DNA from: Nonlabens sp. MB-3u-79
GTDB taxonomy: Bacteria; Bacteroidota; Bacteroidia; Flavobacteriales; Flavobacteriaceae
NCBI RefSeq assembly: GCF_002831625.1
Contig: NZ_CP025116.1
Coordinates: 1,812,501-1,876,500 of the forward strand
Direction of reading: 5' to 3'
Length of the DNA: 64,000 nucleotides
A model generated the notes under the pieces. The model was not told the origin of the DNA. It saw only the letters and a list, made by a program, of their open reading frames with translations, and did not search any database. This document shows positions 47,823 through 58,361 of this stretch, piece by piece; the stretch's first letter is position 1, and each line of letters opens with the position of its first letter. Made by a program: the position numbers and the translations under genes.

Positions 47823-47838
47823 CGCTTGCGCGAAAGCG
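47823..47838. repeat. 16-bp palindrome, copy 10 (one mismatch)
   Basis: CGCTTGCGCGAAAGCG, one base off, in the gap after the aconitase terminator. Confidence 0.9.
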
Positions 47839-47856
47839 AGGACTATATAATCCTTT

Positions 47857-48066
47857 TTAAGATTTTAATCTTTTATCAGCTCTTCTAAATTTCTTGTAAA
47901 AGGATATTCCAAATAGAGCTAATTGAACGAGAGCTACTAAAAACAGCAGTTCATAAGTTGATTTCTCTCCTCCACTAAGAACAAAGTATACAGCTAGGAA
48001 TAAAAAGATCTTTGAAATGACTAGATATCTAAAAGGGGATCGTATAAATGTATAAATCTTGCTCAT
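47857..48066 (-). CDS. Small membrane protein of unknown function
   Basis: 69 residues, with two hydrophobic segments (about 16-32 and 39-57) and a basic C-terminus (YKKFRRADKRLKS). Probably a two-pass inner-membrane protein with positive ends in the cytoplasm. No family recognised. The composition and topology make it more credible than other short frames here. Confidence 0.55.
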   Translation of the reverse strand: MSKIYTFIRSPFRYLVISKIFLFLAVYFVLSGGEKSTYELLFLVALVQLALFGISFYKKFRRADKRLKS

Positions 48067-48375
48067 GTTTCATTTTTTACTACTGCAATATAGAAATTTG
48101 ATCTGATATTTCTAAAACTTTATTTATACGTTGGTCCTGAAGCTAGTATTGTTTTTCATAAGTTTTAAGTTATCAATAATCTGTCAGTCTTATCTGTGTT
48201 TCTCCATAAACGCTGTGGAGTTTTTAATGGGTGGCATTTCTGAGCTCGTCAGATCATGGCGACTATTTTTACTGGAAAAAAGTAAGAGAGTTAGTAGTAA
48301 TGAAGTATATTTCATAAGAATTGGTTGGATGCTTTTTTACAACAATAATTTAACCATTTTAATTGCAGTGCGATC
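48067..48375. other. Intergenic stretch before the carotenoid hydroxylase
   Basis: AT-rich, no gene, RNA or hairpin recognised. A plus-strand open frame runs through it, but it overlaps the crtA start out of frame and does not look like a protein. Confidence 0.5.
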
Positions 48376-48383
48376 TATCTTTG
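48376..48383 (+). promoter_or_regulatory. -7 box (TATCTTTG) of the crtA-like gene
   Basis: Perfect TAnnTTTG ending only 4 bases before the ATG at 48388. If used, the mRNA would have almost no leader. No matching -33 box is clear. Confidence 0.5.
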
Positions 48384-48387
48384 TTTC

Positions 48388-49107
48388 ATGTCTCAACAAA
48401 TTACAACCCTCACATTTTTCAAATATCCCAGCCTCCAACAAAAGCTTTGGGCTTTTGGAATGATGCAATTTGCTCATGCACCTTTAAAGAAAGTAAAAGG
48501 ATTAGAGTTTTACAAGCTTTTAGGTTCGGGTAAAAAGAATTTTGATCCCCTACCAGACTGGGGTGTTTATGGTTTGTTGCAAGTTTGGGATAATGAAGCA
48601 AGTGCAAAGGACTTTTTTGCAGAGGCTAAGCTCTATAAACGTTATGTAAACCACAGTGCACAACAGCTTACTTTTTACCTCAAAAGCATCAAAGCTCATG
48701 GACAGTGGTCCAAGCAAAATCCATTTGAATCTAGTGACTTATTAGATGAGAATAATGAGATGATTGCTGTTATTACTAGAGCTACGATTAAGCTTAGAAT
48801 GCTTAAGAAGTTCTGGGATTACGTGCCTATTTCTCAAAAGGATCTCGTAGATAATCCCAGTTTATTGTTTACCGCTGGAGTAGGAGAGCGACCAGTGACA
48901 CAAATGGCCACTTTCAGTTTGTGGGAAGATGCAAGGGCTTTAAAAAAGTTTGCTTATCGCAGTCAGAATCATCGCCACGCGGTGCAACAAACACAAGCCT
49001 TGCAGTGGTATAAGGAAGAGATGTTTACCAGATTTCAACCTTTTAAAATTACAGGTCAGTGGAGTGGGTTTGAAATTCCACCATCTTTAATAAGTAACGA
49101 ACAATAG
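48388..49107 (+). CDS. crtA: CrtA-related carotenoid oxygenase (probable 2-hydroxylase)
   Basis: 239 residues of the spheroidene monooxygenase (CrtA) family, haem-dependent oxygenases of acyclic carotenoid ends. Family features: YGLLQVWDNEASAKDFF, RATIKLRMLKKFWDYVP, MATFSLWEDARALKKFAYRSQNHRHAVQQTQ...WYKEEMFTRF. In a flavobacterium (strain P99-3) a CrtA-related enzyme is reported as the 2-hydroxylase that makes myxol; I recall this and have not checked it. With the crt operon 1 kb away on the other strand, the same role is likely here. Confidence 0.8.
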   Translation: MSQQITTLTFFKYPSLQQKLWAFGMMQFAHAPLKKVKGLEFYKLLGSGKKNFDPLPDWGVYGLLQVWDNEASAKDFFAEAKLYKRYVNHSAQQLTFYLKSIKAHGQWSKQNPFESSDLLDENNEMIAVITRATIKLRMLKKFWDYVPISQKDLVDNPSLLFTAGVGERPVTQMATFSLWEDARALKKFAYRSQNHRHAVQQTQALQWYKEEMFTRFQPFKITGQWSGFEIPPSLISNEQ

Positions 49108-49109
49108 AT

Positions 49110-50042
49110 TTGGAAGAGCATAAAGAAAAAAAATTCAATGACTTTGGTTTAGCTGAGAAGTCAGAATCTGATGGGTACCGAGCGGTCAATAAAGACGGTT
49201 CTTTTAATATCACTAAAACGAACGTTCCTTTTTTTGAAAGACTCAACTTCTTTCATAATCTGGTTACGATGAGTTGGTTCCATTTTTTCGTTTCTATTTT
49301 AATAGGATATTTTATAGTTAATTTTCTGTTTGCAGGTATCTACATGTGGATCGGTGTAGAAAACCTGACAGGAACTTATGGCATCACCAACTTAGAACAA
49401 TTTACAGAAACCTTTTTCTTCAGTGCTCAAACAATTACAACCTTAGGCTACGGTCGGGTAGCACCTATAGGACTTGCAGCAAATATAGTTGCAGCGATAG
49501 AATCCATGCTAGGATTGTTGACCTTTGCACTGGCTACAGGTTTGCTTTATGGTAGGTTTTCAAAATCACGCACCAAAATAAAATACAGTGATATAGGTGT
49601 TATTGCTCCATACTTAAATGGCAACGGCTTTATGATACGGGTGGTGAACCCACAGAATAATGAATTGCTAGAGGTCAATGCAGATTTAAGTGTCTCCTTT
49701 AGAAAGGAAGGATCACAGCATAGAGAATTCCACAATTTAAAACTAGAAAGAAACATGGTGTTTTTCTTTCCATCAGTCTGGACAATTGTGCATCCTATTG
49801 ATGAGATGAGTCCGCTTTATAAAATGACAGAAAAGGAATTTGAAGAAAGAAACGTTGAGTTCATTGTGATGCTCAAAGCATTTGATGAATCTTCTTCTCA
49901 AACGCTGTACTCTAGATCTTCGTACAGGGCAGAAGAAATAGTTTGGGGGGCTAAATTTACGTACCTCGGGCAACATAAAGATGGAAAGCTGCATATAGAC
50001 GTCAGTGGCTTGAATACCTATGATCAACGAGATTTACAGTAA
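49110..50042 (+). CDS. KirBac-type inward-rectifier potassium channel
   Basis: 310 residues from a TTG start two bases after the crtA stop. An amphipathic slide-helix region (ERLNFFHNLVTMSW), first membrane helix (about 55-82), pore helix and the potassium selectivity filter TITTLGYGR (about 110-118), second helix (about 122-148), then a cytoplasmic Ig-like domain (about 155-310) with GNGFMIRVVNPQNNELLEVNADLSVS. This is the layout of prokaryotic Kir channels. Apparently co-transcribed with crtA, an unusual partner. Confidence 0.88.
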   Translation: MEEHKEKKFNDFGLAEKSESDGYRAVNKDGSFNITKTNVPFFERLNFFHNLVTMSWFHFFVSILIGYFIVNFLFAGIYMWIGVENLTGTYGITNLEQFTETFFFSAQTITTLGYGRVAPIGLAANIVAAIESMLGLLTFALATGLLYGRFSKSRTKIKYSDIGVIAPYLNGNGFMIRVVNPQNNELLEVNADLSVSFRKEGSQHREFHNLKLERNMVFFFPSVWTIVHPIDEMSPLYKMTEKEFEERNVEFIVMLKAFDESSSQTLYSRSSYRAEEIVWGAKFTYLGQHKDGKLHIDVSGLNTYDQRDLQ

Positions 50043-50048
50043 GAATTT

Positions 50049-51160
50049 TTAGAAAAGCCTTTTAAAAAAGGCACTCAAAAATGGTTTTGAGGTCATAGGA
50101 AGCATGATGCTTAACTCTTGTACAAAACTTGTTTCTTCATCTAGAAAAGCAAATATCCTTTTGATCTTATTCTTCTTGTAAAGGGTGTGAAACACTCGAG
50201 CACCCCGGTCGTTATCGCCATGCAGTACGTCTAACATGATCTCATCATAAAAGCGAAATTTCTTAGAGATCATTCCGTGATTTATATCTCGATCTGAAAG
50301 AATATTGTCGACCAATTGAGCGGCTTTTTTCTCACTCATTTTAAAACTATAACCTGTAGAAGGTTTTACCCAGCCGCCAGCAGTTCCAATTTTAAAAATA
50401 TTTTTTTTATGGTGTTGTTCAAACTTATAGGTGCTCATAGGGATGATACCTTGCTCGGTTTTCTCAACACTATAATTCTCTATTTTTAAAAAATCGCTGA
50501 TGTATTCTTTTAGATACCTGTCGTAGGTTTCATCGCTTACCACATCTTTAGAGAAGTAGGTAAACTCTACCAGTGCTTCTGTTTTTGAATAGGGTAAAAT
50601 ATAAGTAAAACTCGTGGTTCCTAGATCTCTTAAACGGTAATCCATCATCACAAATTCTTCGGGATTAAAAACCGGTTGTTCTGTTTTGATGACCCAACCT
50701 TTAAAATGTTGTAGTAAGGTGATGGCCTGTGTGTCTGTAAAAAAGGCTTTGTCGATTCGGCTGTCCAATACCAAGTCTGCAGTAATTCTCGAGTGATCGC
50801 ATTCTATTTGTTGCACCTTATTTCCGTACACCTTCTGTACTTTCTCTTCTAAGAGTTGGAAGTTAGGGTGTTGTTGTAATTTCGCTTTCGCGAAAGCGAT
50901 AAAATCACGGCTCTCAATGGTCTTATAAACATATCCATCAAGATCCAGATGTATAAAATCATGAGGCATGATAAAGCTGCCTTTATCCCAGCTGTGAGAG
51001 ATCAAATGATCCCAGAGACCTTTACCTTGCTCCCAATACGACCAAGTTTTTTCCAAAGAATTTGCTTTAAAGTCATCGATGACGACGACTTTAAGATTGG
51101 TTTTACGACGCAATAATTCTTGCACCACATGACTGCCAGCGCAGCCCATACCTATAATCG

Positions 51161-51182
<22 letters not shown>
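50049..51182 (-). CDS. crtY: Lycopene beta-cyclase
   Basis: 377 residues. N-terminal NAD(P)/FAD-binding motif IAIIGMGCAGSHVVQELL, then KTWSYWEQG and TAGGWVKPSTGYSF, both typical of CrtY-type cyclases. Makes the beta-ring from lycopene; in myxol producers it cyclises one end to give gamma-carotene. Last gene of the crt operon; its start overlaps the end of cruF by 22 bp. A palindrome copy lies inside (AFAKA). The protein and the KirBac gene end 7 bp apart, converging. Confidence 0.9.
50050..50073 (-). terminator. Weak hairpin terminator overlapping the crtY stop
   Basis: On the minus strand GCCTTTTTTAAAAGGC is followed by TTTTCTAAAAATT. The stem is made of the last codons of crtY. May end the carotenoid operon. 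Confidence 0.35.
50883..50898. repeat. 16-bp palindrome, copy 11
   Basis: Perfect copy inside crtY, read as AFAKA. Confidence 0.95.
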
Positions 51183-53244
<2,062 letters not shown>

Positions 53245-53691
53245 TTATTTGAAATACTTGAAAGGAACTACCAGCATACCGAAGTTTTCGCCGTCTGCTT
53301 TTCCTATGTGTTTATGGTGCATTTTGTGAGCACGTCTTACGCCTCTTGCATATTTATTGTCTGCTTTGCGCAACCATTTAAAGCGTTGGTGTATAAAGAC
53401 ATCATGCACCACAAAATAGGCGATACCATAGGCTAAGATCCCTGCGCTCATAGGTAATGCCCACCATAAATCTAACTCACTATGAGCCACTTTAAGTGCT
53501 ATACTGATCACCGCATAAAAGACAAAAAACCAGTCATTTTTTTCAAACCAACTGTCGTGTTTTTTATGATGATGGTCTTCATGAAGATTCCATAAAAAAC
53601 CATGCATAACATATCTGTGCATCCACCAAGCATTAAATTCCATAATGGAAAATGTGCCTATAAATATTACTGTCCACAATACTATATCCAT
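53245..53691 (-). CDS. crtZ: Beta-carotene hydroxylase
   Basis: 148 residues of the membrane fatty-acid-hydroxylase family. The histidine clusters that bind the di-iron centre are all visible: HRYVMHGFLWNLHEDHHH, HDVFIHQRFKW and RRAHKMHHKHIGK. Four hydrophobic segments. Adds the 3-hydroxyl to the beta-ring (zeaxanthin-type chemistry). Separated from crtB and crtD by 3 bp each. Confidence 0.92.
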   Translation of the reverse strand: MDIVLWTVIFIGTFSIMEFNAWWMHRYVMHGFLWNLHEDHHHKKHDSWFEKNDWFFVFYAVISIALKVAHSELDLWWALPMSAGILAYGIAYFVVHDVFIHQRFKWLRKADNKYARGVRRAHKMHHKHIGKADGENFGMLVVPFKYFK

Positions 53692-53694
53692 GTT

Positions 53695-54534
53695 TTAGAT
53701 CAAATTGAGCCTGTAAGTTACGTATCCTTTAGAAAGAAGGAAAATTTTCTCATAATTAGGAACACGTATTCTTGTGTTTCTTATTTCTTTAGAAGGGGTG
53801 CGTTCTAATCTAGTAAGCAATCTTCTATAATAGGTATAAGCGGTATAAACCCCTAATTTAGCTTCTATAGGTAGTCGTTGAATACCTCGTAAACCTGCAT
53901 CAAAATCTTCTTTTATTTCTGCAATTAATCGAGCTTTATCTTCTTCACTCAGATCGTGAAGATCTGTGTTAGGAAAGTAGCTTCTTTCCAGCGTGTCAAG
54001 ATCTGCTTTAAGGTCCCGTAAGAAATTCACTTTCTGAAAAGCGCTTCCAAGGCGCATGGCGTCATCTTTAAGGTCATTATAGAGTTCCATATTCCCTTTT
54101 ACAAAAACCTTTAAGGACATCAAACCTACAACATCTGCACTGCCATAAATATAATTTCTATATTCTTCATCTGTCAAGTAAACAGACTTGTCTAAATCTA
54201 AGCGCATGCTATGCATAAACGCTCCATACATATCTGGAGTGATGTCATATTTGTTTACCGTTTCTTGAAATGAGTTTAAGATAGGGTTAAGGCTTATTTT
54301 TTCCTCTACAGCGCTTAAAAGATCTTTTTCAAATCTATCGAGTAAGCTGCGTTTATCAAAGTTGTGAAAGGTGTCCACGATCTCATCTGCAAATCTTACA
54401 AAGCCATAAATATTATGAATATCCTGCCTGATTGTAGGTCCCAGCATTTTGCTCGCAAGTGAAAAAGAGGTGCTGTAATTCTGAGTAACAGTCTTACTAC
54501 AATCTCTAGAGACTTTATCAAATAAGCTTTTCAT
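53695..54534 (-). CDS. crtB: Phytoene synthase
   Basis: 279 residues of the squalene/phytoene synthase family. First aspartate motif in VRFADEIVDTFHNFD, second in NFLRDLKADLDTLERSYFP. Joins two geranylgeranyl diphosphates to phytoene, the first committed step. Its ATG shares a base with the crtI stop (TAATG-type overlap). No crtE-type prenyl synthase is in the window, so that step is encoded elsewhere. Confidence 0.93.
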   Translation of the reverse strand: MKSLFDKVSRDCSKTVTQNYSTSFSLASKMLGPTIRQDIHNIYGFVRFADEIVDTFHNFDKRSLLDRFEKDLLSAVEEKISLNPILNSFQETVNKYDITPDMYGAFMHSMRLDLDKSVYLTDEEYRNYIYGSADVVGLMSLKVFVKGNMELYNDLKDDAMRLGSAFQKVNFLRDLKADLDTLERSYFPNTDLHDLSEEDKARLIAEIKEDFDAGLRGIQRLPIEAKLGVYTAYTYYRRLLTRLERTPSKEIRNTRIRVPNYEKIFLLSKGYVTYRLNLI

Positions 54535-55994
54535 TATTGATCGTGTTTGTTAATAAGTTCAGCAGCTAGTTTTCCAGAGATGAGTGATGGGGGTACTCCT
54601 GGTCCTGGAACGGTTAACTGACCCGTGAAATAAAGATTTCTAACTTTGCGACTTCTTAAATTAGGTCTAAGAAATGCCGTCTGTAATAAAGTATTTGCCA
54701 TACCGTACGCATTTCCTTTATAGCTGTTGTATTCTGAAATAAAATCATTCACACAAAATGACTCCTTAAAGATAATATGATCTGAGACATTTTGCTCTGT
54801 TCTCAATTCAAATCTTTTAATGATTTTATCAAAGTATTTTTCTCGTAGCTCTGGGGTGTCCTCTAAATCAGGTGCTAAAGGAATCAAGAAAAATCCGTTT
54901 TCACAACCTTCAGGTGCTGTTGATGCATCTGTTAAGGAAGTGAAATTTGCGTAAAACAAAGGTTCTTCAGGCCATTTTGGATCTTCATAAATCTCATTGG
55001 CATGCTTTGTAAAATCGGTATCAAAAAACAAGTTGTGATGATCTATGTTTTTTAATTTTTTATCAAAGCCTACATAGAATATCAAGGAGCTAGGGGCAAA
55101 GGTTTTCTTTTCCCAATAGCTTTCAGAGTACTGTCGATAATTTTGAGGGAGTAAAGTCTCAGAATGATGGTAGTCTGCTCCAGACAATACTATAGGATAA
55201 AGATGTTTCTGACCACCTGTCATAATTCCTTCCACACGTCCATTGTCATCTACTAAAATTTCATCGATAGGGCTATTTGTTTTTATGACTACACCTAACT
55301 CTTCAGCAAGTTTCTTCATCGCGATGATCACCTCATACATTCCACCTTTAGGATGCCATGTTCCTAAGCCAAAATCTGCATAGTTCATGAAGTTATAAAA
55401 GCTTGGAGTTTTTTGAGGAGTTGCTCCTAAAAACAGCACTGGAAACTCAAGAATACTTATCAATTTAGGGTTGGTAAATTTTCTCCTAACATCTTTAGAG
55501 ACGTTACCTATAAAAGCACCTACCTTTTTTGCTGTCTGAGGTGTAATCAATTCTAAAGGAGATTCACCAGGTCGGTATACGAGGTTTTTGATGGCAATCT
55601 CATAGTTTTCCTCAGCTTTGGACATGAATTGCTGTAAAGGTTTGGAACTTCCTTTTTCTACCTTTTCAAAAGTAGCTTTGATATCTTCGAGGTTATCTGG
55701 AATTTCAATTTTTTCATCCTCAAAAACTACCGAATAAGCAGGGCTTAGTTTATCCAATTGATAATAGTCAGAAGGTTTTTTATTAAAGTCTTCAAAAAAA
55801 CGTTCAAAGATATCAGGCATCCAGTACCAAGAGGGGCCTATATCAAAGGTAAAACCATCTTTTACAAGTCTTCTTGCTCTTCCACCTACGGTGTCATTTT
55901 TTTCATAAATACTCACTTCATGCCCTGACTGTGCTAAATAGCAGGCAGCAGCTAATGAAGAAAATCCAGATCCTATTACGGCTACTTTACTCAT
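54534..55994 (-). CDS. crtI: Phytoene desaturase
   Basis: 486 residues. N-terminal FAD motif VIGSGFSSLAAACYLAQSGHEVSIYEKNDTVGGRARRL, conserved GFTFDIGPSWYWMPDIFE, C-terminal LYFTGQLTVPGPGVPPSLISGKLAAELI. Turns phytoene into lycopene. First enzyme gene of the operon, overlapping the regulator gene by 4 bp. Confidence 0.9.
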   Translation of the reverse strand: MSKVAVIGSGFSSLAAACYLAQSGHEVSIYEKNDTVGGRARRLVKDGFTFDIGPSWYWMPDIFERFFEDFNKKPSDYYQLDKLSPAYSVVFEDEKIEIPDNLEDIKATFEKVEKGSSKPLQQFMSKAEENYEIAIKNLVYRPGESPLELITPQTAKKVGAFIGNVSKDVRRKFTNPKLISILEFPVLFLGATPQKTPSFYNFMNYADFGLGTWHPKGGMYEVIIAMKKLAEELGVVIKTNSPIDEILVDDNGRVEGIMTGGQKHLYPIVLSGADYHHSETLLPQNYRQYSESYWEKKTFAPSSLIFYVGFDKKLKNIDHHNLFFDTDFTKHANEIYEDPKWPEEPLFYANFTSLTDASTAPEGCENGFFLIPLAPDLEDTPELREKYFDKIIKRFELRTEQNVSDHIIFKESFCVNDFISEYNSYKGNAYGMANTLLQTAFLRPNLRSRKVRNLYFTGQLTVPGPGVPPSLISGKLAAELINKHDQ

Positions 55995-56902
55995 GCTTCA
56001 ACTAATTCAGGTATTTTTTCTATTACTTCTGAGATCCCTCTAAAAACAGTTTGATTTTTTGAAAGATCTTTAGGTTTAATTTTCTGTGCAAGATGTCCTA
56101 AGATCCATAATTCTATATCATCATTTTCAGCAACCTTACGGTTAAACTTTCTTAAAAATGAAGGAAGTTCCTTTTCTGTAGGTTTTACGGTGATATAGGT
56201 AATGTAGGTTGGTGTAACGCCTTGGTTCTTAAAGAACGGAAGGGCTTCTAGAACCATGCTTGCTCCTAAGTAAACGGTTTTATAGCCCTTGCTTAGTAAT
56301 TCATAATTTAAAAATAAAAGTCCAAGATCATGCATCTCATTTTCAGGGAGAAATAAAACGTAAATCTTGTCGGTATGAGTCACTTCTTGATACTGCACCT
56401 TTTCCAGATTTACTAAAACTTTTTGTTTGATCAAATGACTGATAAAATGTTCGTGTGCTATGTTTATGGTTTTTGATTGCCATAAGTAACCTAATTCCTC
56501 TAAAAACGGAATAAATAGATCATAAAAAACACCTGAAAAACCAACTTCTTTTAAGACAGAGTCATAAACGCGTTGAAACATAAACTGATCAAAGTTAATC
56601 ATGGCAAGTTTCAATTCTTGAACAGCGTGATCGTTTTTATTATTTCTGATGGCAAGATTGCGTACCTGTGTTTCTATTTCATCGGTAGTTAAACTGGCGA
56701 TGGTTGATATTTTTATGCCCGCATTTTTTAAATAGCTGACATTTAATATTTTACATAAAGAAGAAAGGTCGTAAGATCTGATGTTCGTATCTGTTCTATC
56801 TGGTTCCAAAAGGTCGTACCTTTTTTCCCAAATTCTGATAGTATGAGATTTGATACCACTAAGGTTCTCAAGATCTTTGATACTAAACTTACTTTTTATC
56901 AA
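55991..56902 (-). CDS. MerR-type regulator with CarH-like cobalamin-binding domain
   Basis: 303 residues from a TTG start. Residues 5-72 are a MerR winged helix (FSIKDLENLSGIKSHTIRIWEKRYDLLEPDRT). Residues about 95-170 are a helical bundle and about 178-300 a B12-binding Rossmann domain. The CarH hallmarks are kept: W141-x9-E151-H152 (cap over the adenosyl group) and E-x-H191-x-x-G (lower cobalt ligand). The residue after W141 is Q, where Thermus CarH has the histidine that binds cobalt after light. It is the first gene of the carotenoid operon and overlaps crtI by 4 bp, so it probably represses its own operon in the dark. Cobalamin use is inferred. Confidence 0.85.
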   Translation of the reverse strand: MIKSKFSIKDLENLSGIKSHTIRIWEKRYDLLEPDRTDTNIRSYDLSSLCKILNVSYLKNAGIKISTIASLTTDEIETQVRNLAIRNNKNDHAVQELKLAMINFDQFMFQRVYDSVLKEVGFSGVFYDLFIPFLEELGYLWQSKTINIAHEHFISHLIKQKVLVNLEKVQYQEVTHTDKIYVLFLPENEMHDLGLLFLNYELLSKGYKTVYLGASMVLEALPFFKNQGVTPTYITYITVKPTEKELPSFLRKFNRKVAENDDIELWILGHLAQKIKPKDLSKNQTVFRGISEVIEKIPELVEA

Positions 56903-56907
56903 AATAT

Positions 56908-56943
56908 ATTTGTTTACTTATTACGCTGTAAAGTTAAACAAAT
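56908..56943 (-). promoter_or_regulatory. Probable operator and promoter of the carotenoid operon
   Basis: A perfect 9-bp inverted repeat, ATTTGTTTA (56908-56916) and TAAACAAAT (56935-56943), spaced by 18 bases. A -7-like TAACTTTA on the minus strand (56936-56929) lies across the inner edge of one arm. The start codon of the regulator is at 56902. MerR proteins bind such dyads over their promoters, so this is the natural site for autoregulation. Confidence 0.55.
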
Positions 56944-57002
56944 TATTCAGAAAGGTTTGAGTTTGATATTTTATTAACTTAAAGAAGATGGATTGGTCTG
57001 GA

Positions 57003-57033
57003 ATAAAAAAAATCAGACCTAAAGTCTGATTTA
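57003..57033 (-). terminator. Terminator after the tRNA pair
   Basis: On the minus strand AAATCAGACTTTAGGTCTGATTTTTTTT: a stem of AAATCAGAC/GTCTGATTT followed by T. Ends the tRNA transcript. Confidence 0.75.
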
Positions 57034-57038
57034 AAAAG

Positions 57039-57121
57039 TACCTGGAATGGGACTTGAACCCACACGTACAAAGTACACACGGCCCTCAACCGTGCCTGTC
57101 TACCAATTTCAGCACCCAGGT
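57039..57121 (-). tRNA. tRNA-Leu (anticodon GAG)
   Basis: 83 nt. Acceptor ACCTGGG pairs with TCCAGGT near the 3' end, discriminator A. D arm GCTGAAATTGGTAGAC, anticodon stem CACGG/CCGTG with loop TTGAGGG, so anticodon GAG. A long variable arm is present, as expected for leucine tRNA. T loop TTCAAGT. CCA is not encoded. Confidence 0.93.
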
Positions 57122-57130
57122 AAATAAAAA

Positions 57131-57157
57131 AGTCCTTAAAAATAAGGACTTTTTTTG
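57131..57157. terminator. Hairpin between the two tRNA genes
   Basis: AGTCCTT/AAGGACT stem with T-runs on both strands. May cause partial termination or mark processing between tRNA-Lys and tRNA-Leu. Confidence 0.55.
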
Positions 57158-57166
57158 AATAAAAAG

Positions 57167-57239
57167 TGATCTGGCTGGGGCTCGAACCCAGGACCCTCTC
57201 CTTAAAAGGGAGATGCTCTGCCAACTGAGCTACCAGATC
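57167..57239 (-). tRNA. tRNA-Lys (anticodon TTT)
   Basis: 73 nt. Acceptor GATCTGG/CCAGATC, D arm GCTCAGTTGGCAGAGC, anticodon stem TCTCC/GGAGA with loop CTTTTAA (anticodon TTT), T arm CTGGG TTCGAGC CCCAG, discriminator A. CCA not encoded. Confidence 0.95.
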
Positions 57240-57257
57240 TTTTTGCGTTAGCGGCTG

Positions 57258-57285
57258 CAAATATAGTGCTTAAGATTAGGAGCAA
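57258..57285 (-). promoter_or_regulatory. Promoter of the tRNA-Lys/tRNA-Leu unit
   Basis: Minus strand: TTG (57285-57283), 17-base spacer, perfect TATATTTG (57265-57258). Start of tRNA-Lys is 19 bases further. Best match to the flavobacterial consensus in this window. Confidence 0.75.
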
Positions 57286-57344
57286 CCTAATTTAAATTAG
57301 ATTAATTTTATAAAATAATATTTACTACAAAAAAGAGAATAAAA

Positions 57345-57872
57345 ATGGCGTTTAAAATTGTTTTATTAGGTTATATGGGTTCTGGCAAAACCACTGTGGG
57401 AAAGGAACTTGCAAGAATACTATCTGTTCCATTTGTAGATTTAGATACTGAAATTGAAAAGTCAGAAAATAAAAGTGTTTCTCAAATTTTTGATGAGCGT
57501 GGTGCTATTTATTTTAGAAAAAAAGAAAAATTAGTTCTGGAAGAGGTGTTGAGCTCTGAAAAAAATACGGTTTTATCTTTAGGAGGTGGAACCCCCTGTT
57601 ACTTTGAATCTATGAATTATCTCAACAATATGGACGAAGTTTATACTATTTATTTAGATGTTTCTATCCCTGTCTTAGTGAAGCGTTTATTACCAGAAAA
57701 ATCCCAACGTCCTATCTTAAACGAGATCGCTTCAGAGCAAGAATTATTGGAATTTATTGGGAAGCATCTTTTTGAAAGACGGCCTTATTATCATCAAGCA
57801 AAACAAATTTTAAAGGTTGCTGATGAAACGGTAGAGGAGCAAGCTAGAAAGATAGTGGCACTCTTATTTTAA
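57345..57872 (+). CDS. aroK: Shikimate kinase
   Basis: 175 residues. Walker A GYMGSGKTT (about 9-17), substrate-binding VDLDTEIEK and GGGTPC, lid region RPILNE. Phosphorylates shikimate at O-3 in aromatic amino acid synthesis. Full length for the family. Its end overlaps the end of the phosphoribosyltransferase gene on the other strand by 9 bp. Confidence 0.95.
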   Translation: MAFKIVLLGYMGSGKTTVGKELARILSVPFVDLDTEIEKSENKSVSQIFDERGAIYFRKKEKLVLEEVLSSEKNTVLSLGGGTPCYFESMNYLNNMDEVYTIYLDVSIPVLVKRLLPEKSQRPILNEIASEQELLEFIGKHLFERRPYYHQAKQILKVADETVEEQARKIVALLF

Positions 57873-58361
57873 AGCCACACGATAAGGCTTCTGATCTAAT
57901 TGCACCTCAATGTGCTCTTCCATGGTAGTAGACAAGGAAATCCCTTTAAAATCAGCTTTAACTGGATATTTTTTATGATTTCTATTGACTAATACAGCGG
58001 TTTTTAATCGGTCTAAGGGAACGTCTAAAAAGTGCTTTACGGCATAAATCAATGTGGTACCGCTATTCAATACATCATCACAAAGGATCACACCACAGTT
58101 TTTGTACTCCTCTGGTTTGAGATTTGTTATTACAGGCTCTAATGGGTTTGTTTTATTAATGGTGACCTTGCACAGTACTATTTCAGAAGAAATGATGTTG
58201 GATAGCGCCTTTTTCAACTCTTTAGCAAAGGTATATCCTCCATTTGCGATTCCAGCGAGTATGATACGATCATCTTTTAAGTAAACTTCAGCAATTTGAT
58301 ATGCTATTCTTCTTATTTTATGCTGTACCTGATTGTGATCTAGAATTTGATTTTCAGTCAT
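57864..58361 (-). CDS. Phosphoribosyltransferase family protein (PyrR-like)
   Basis: 165 residues, type I phosphoribosyltransferase fold. PRPP-binding motif VILCDDVLNSGTTLIYAV (about 90-107), then RLKTAVLVNRNHKKYPVKADFKGISL, which resembles PyrR. Could be a uracil phosphoribosyltransferase/attenuation regulator or a purine salvage enzyme; pyr genes are not nearby. Its start overlaps the end of the methyltransferase gene by 8 bp. Confidence 0.8.
   Translation of the reverse strand: MTENQILDHNQVQHKIRRIAYQIAEVYLKDDRIILAGIANGGYTFAKELKKALSNIISSEIVLCKVTINKTNPLEPVITNLKPEEYKNCGVILCDDVLNSGTTLIYAVKHFLDVPLDRLKTAVLVNRNHKKYPVKADFKGISLSTTMEEHIEVQLDQKPYRVALK

Noticed and set aside
48131..48463. 110-residue plus-strand frame
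   Set aside because: Overlaps the start of crtA in another frame, with unconvincing composition.
56979..57260. 93-residue minus-strand frame
   Set aside because: It runs through the two tRNA genes and their terminators.
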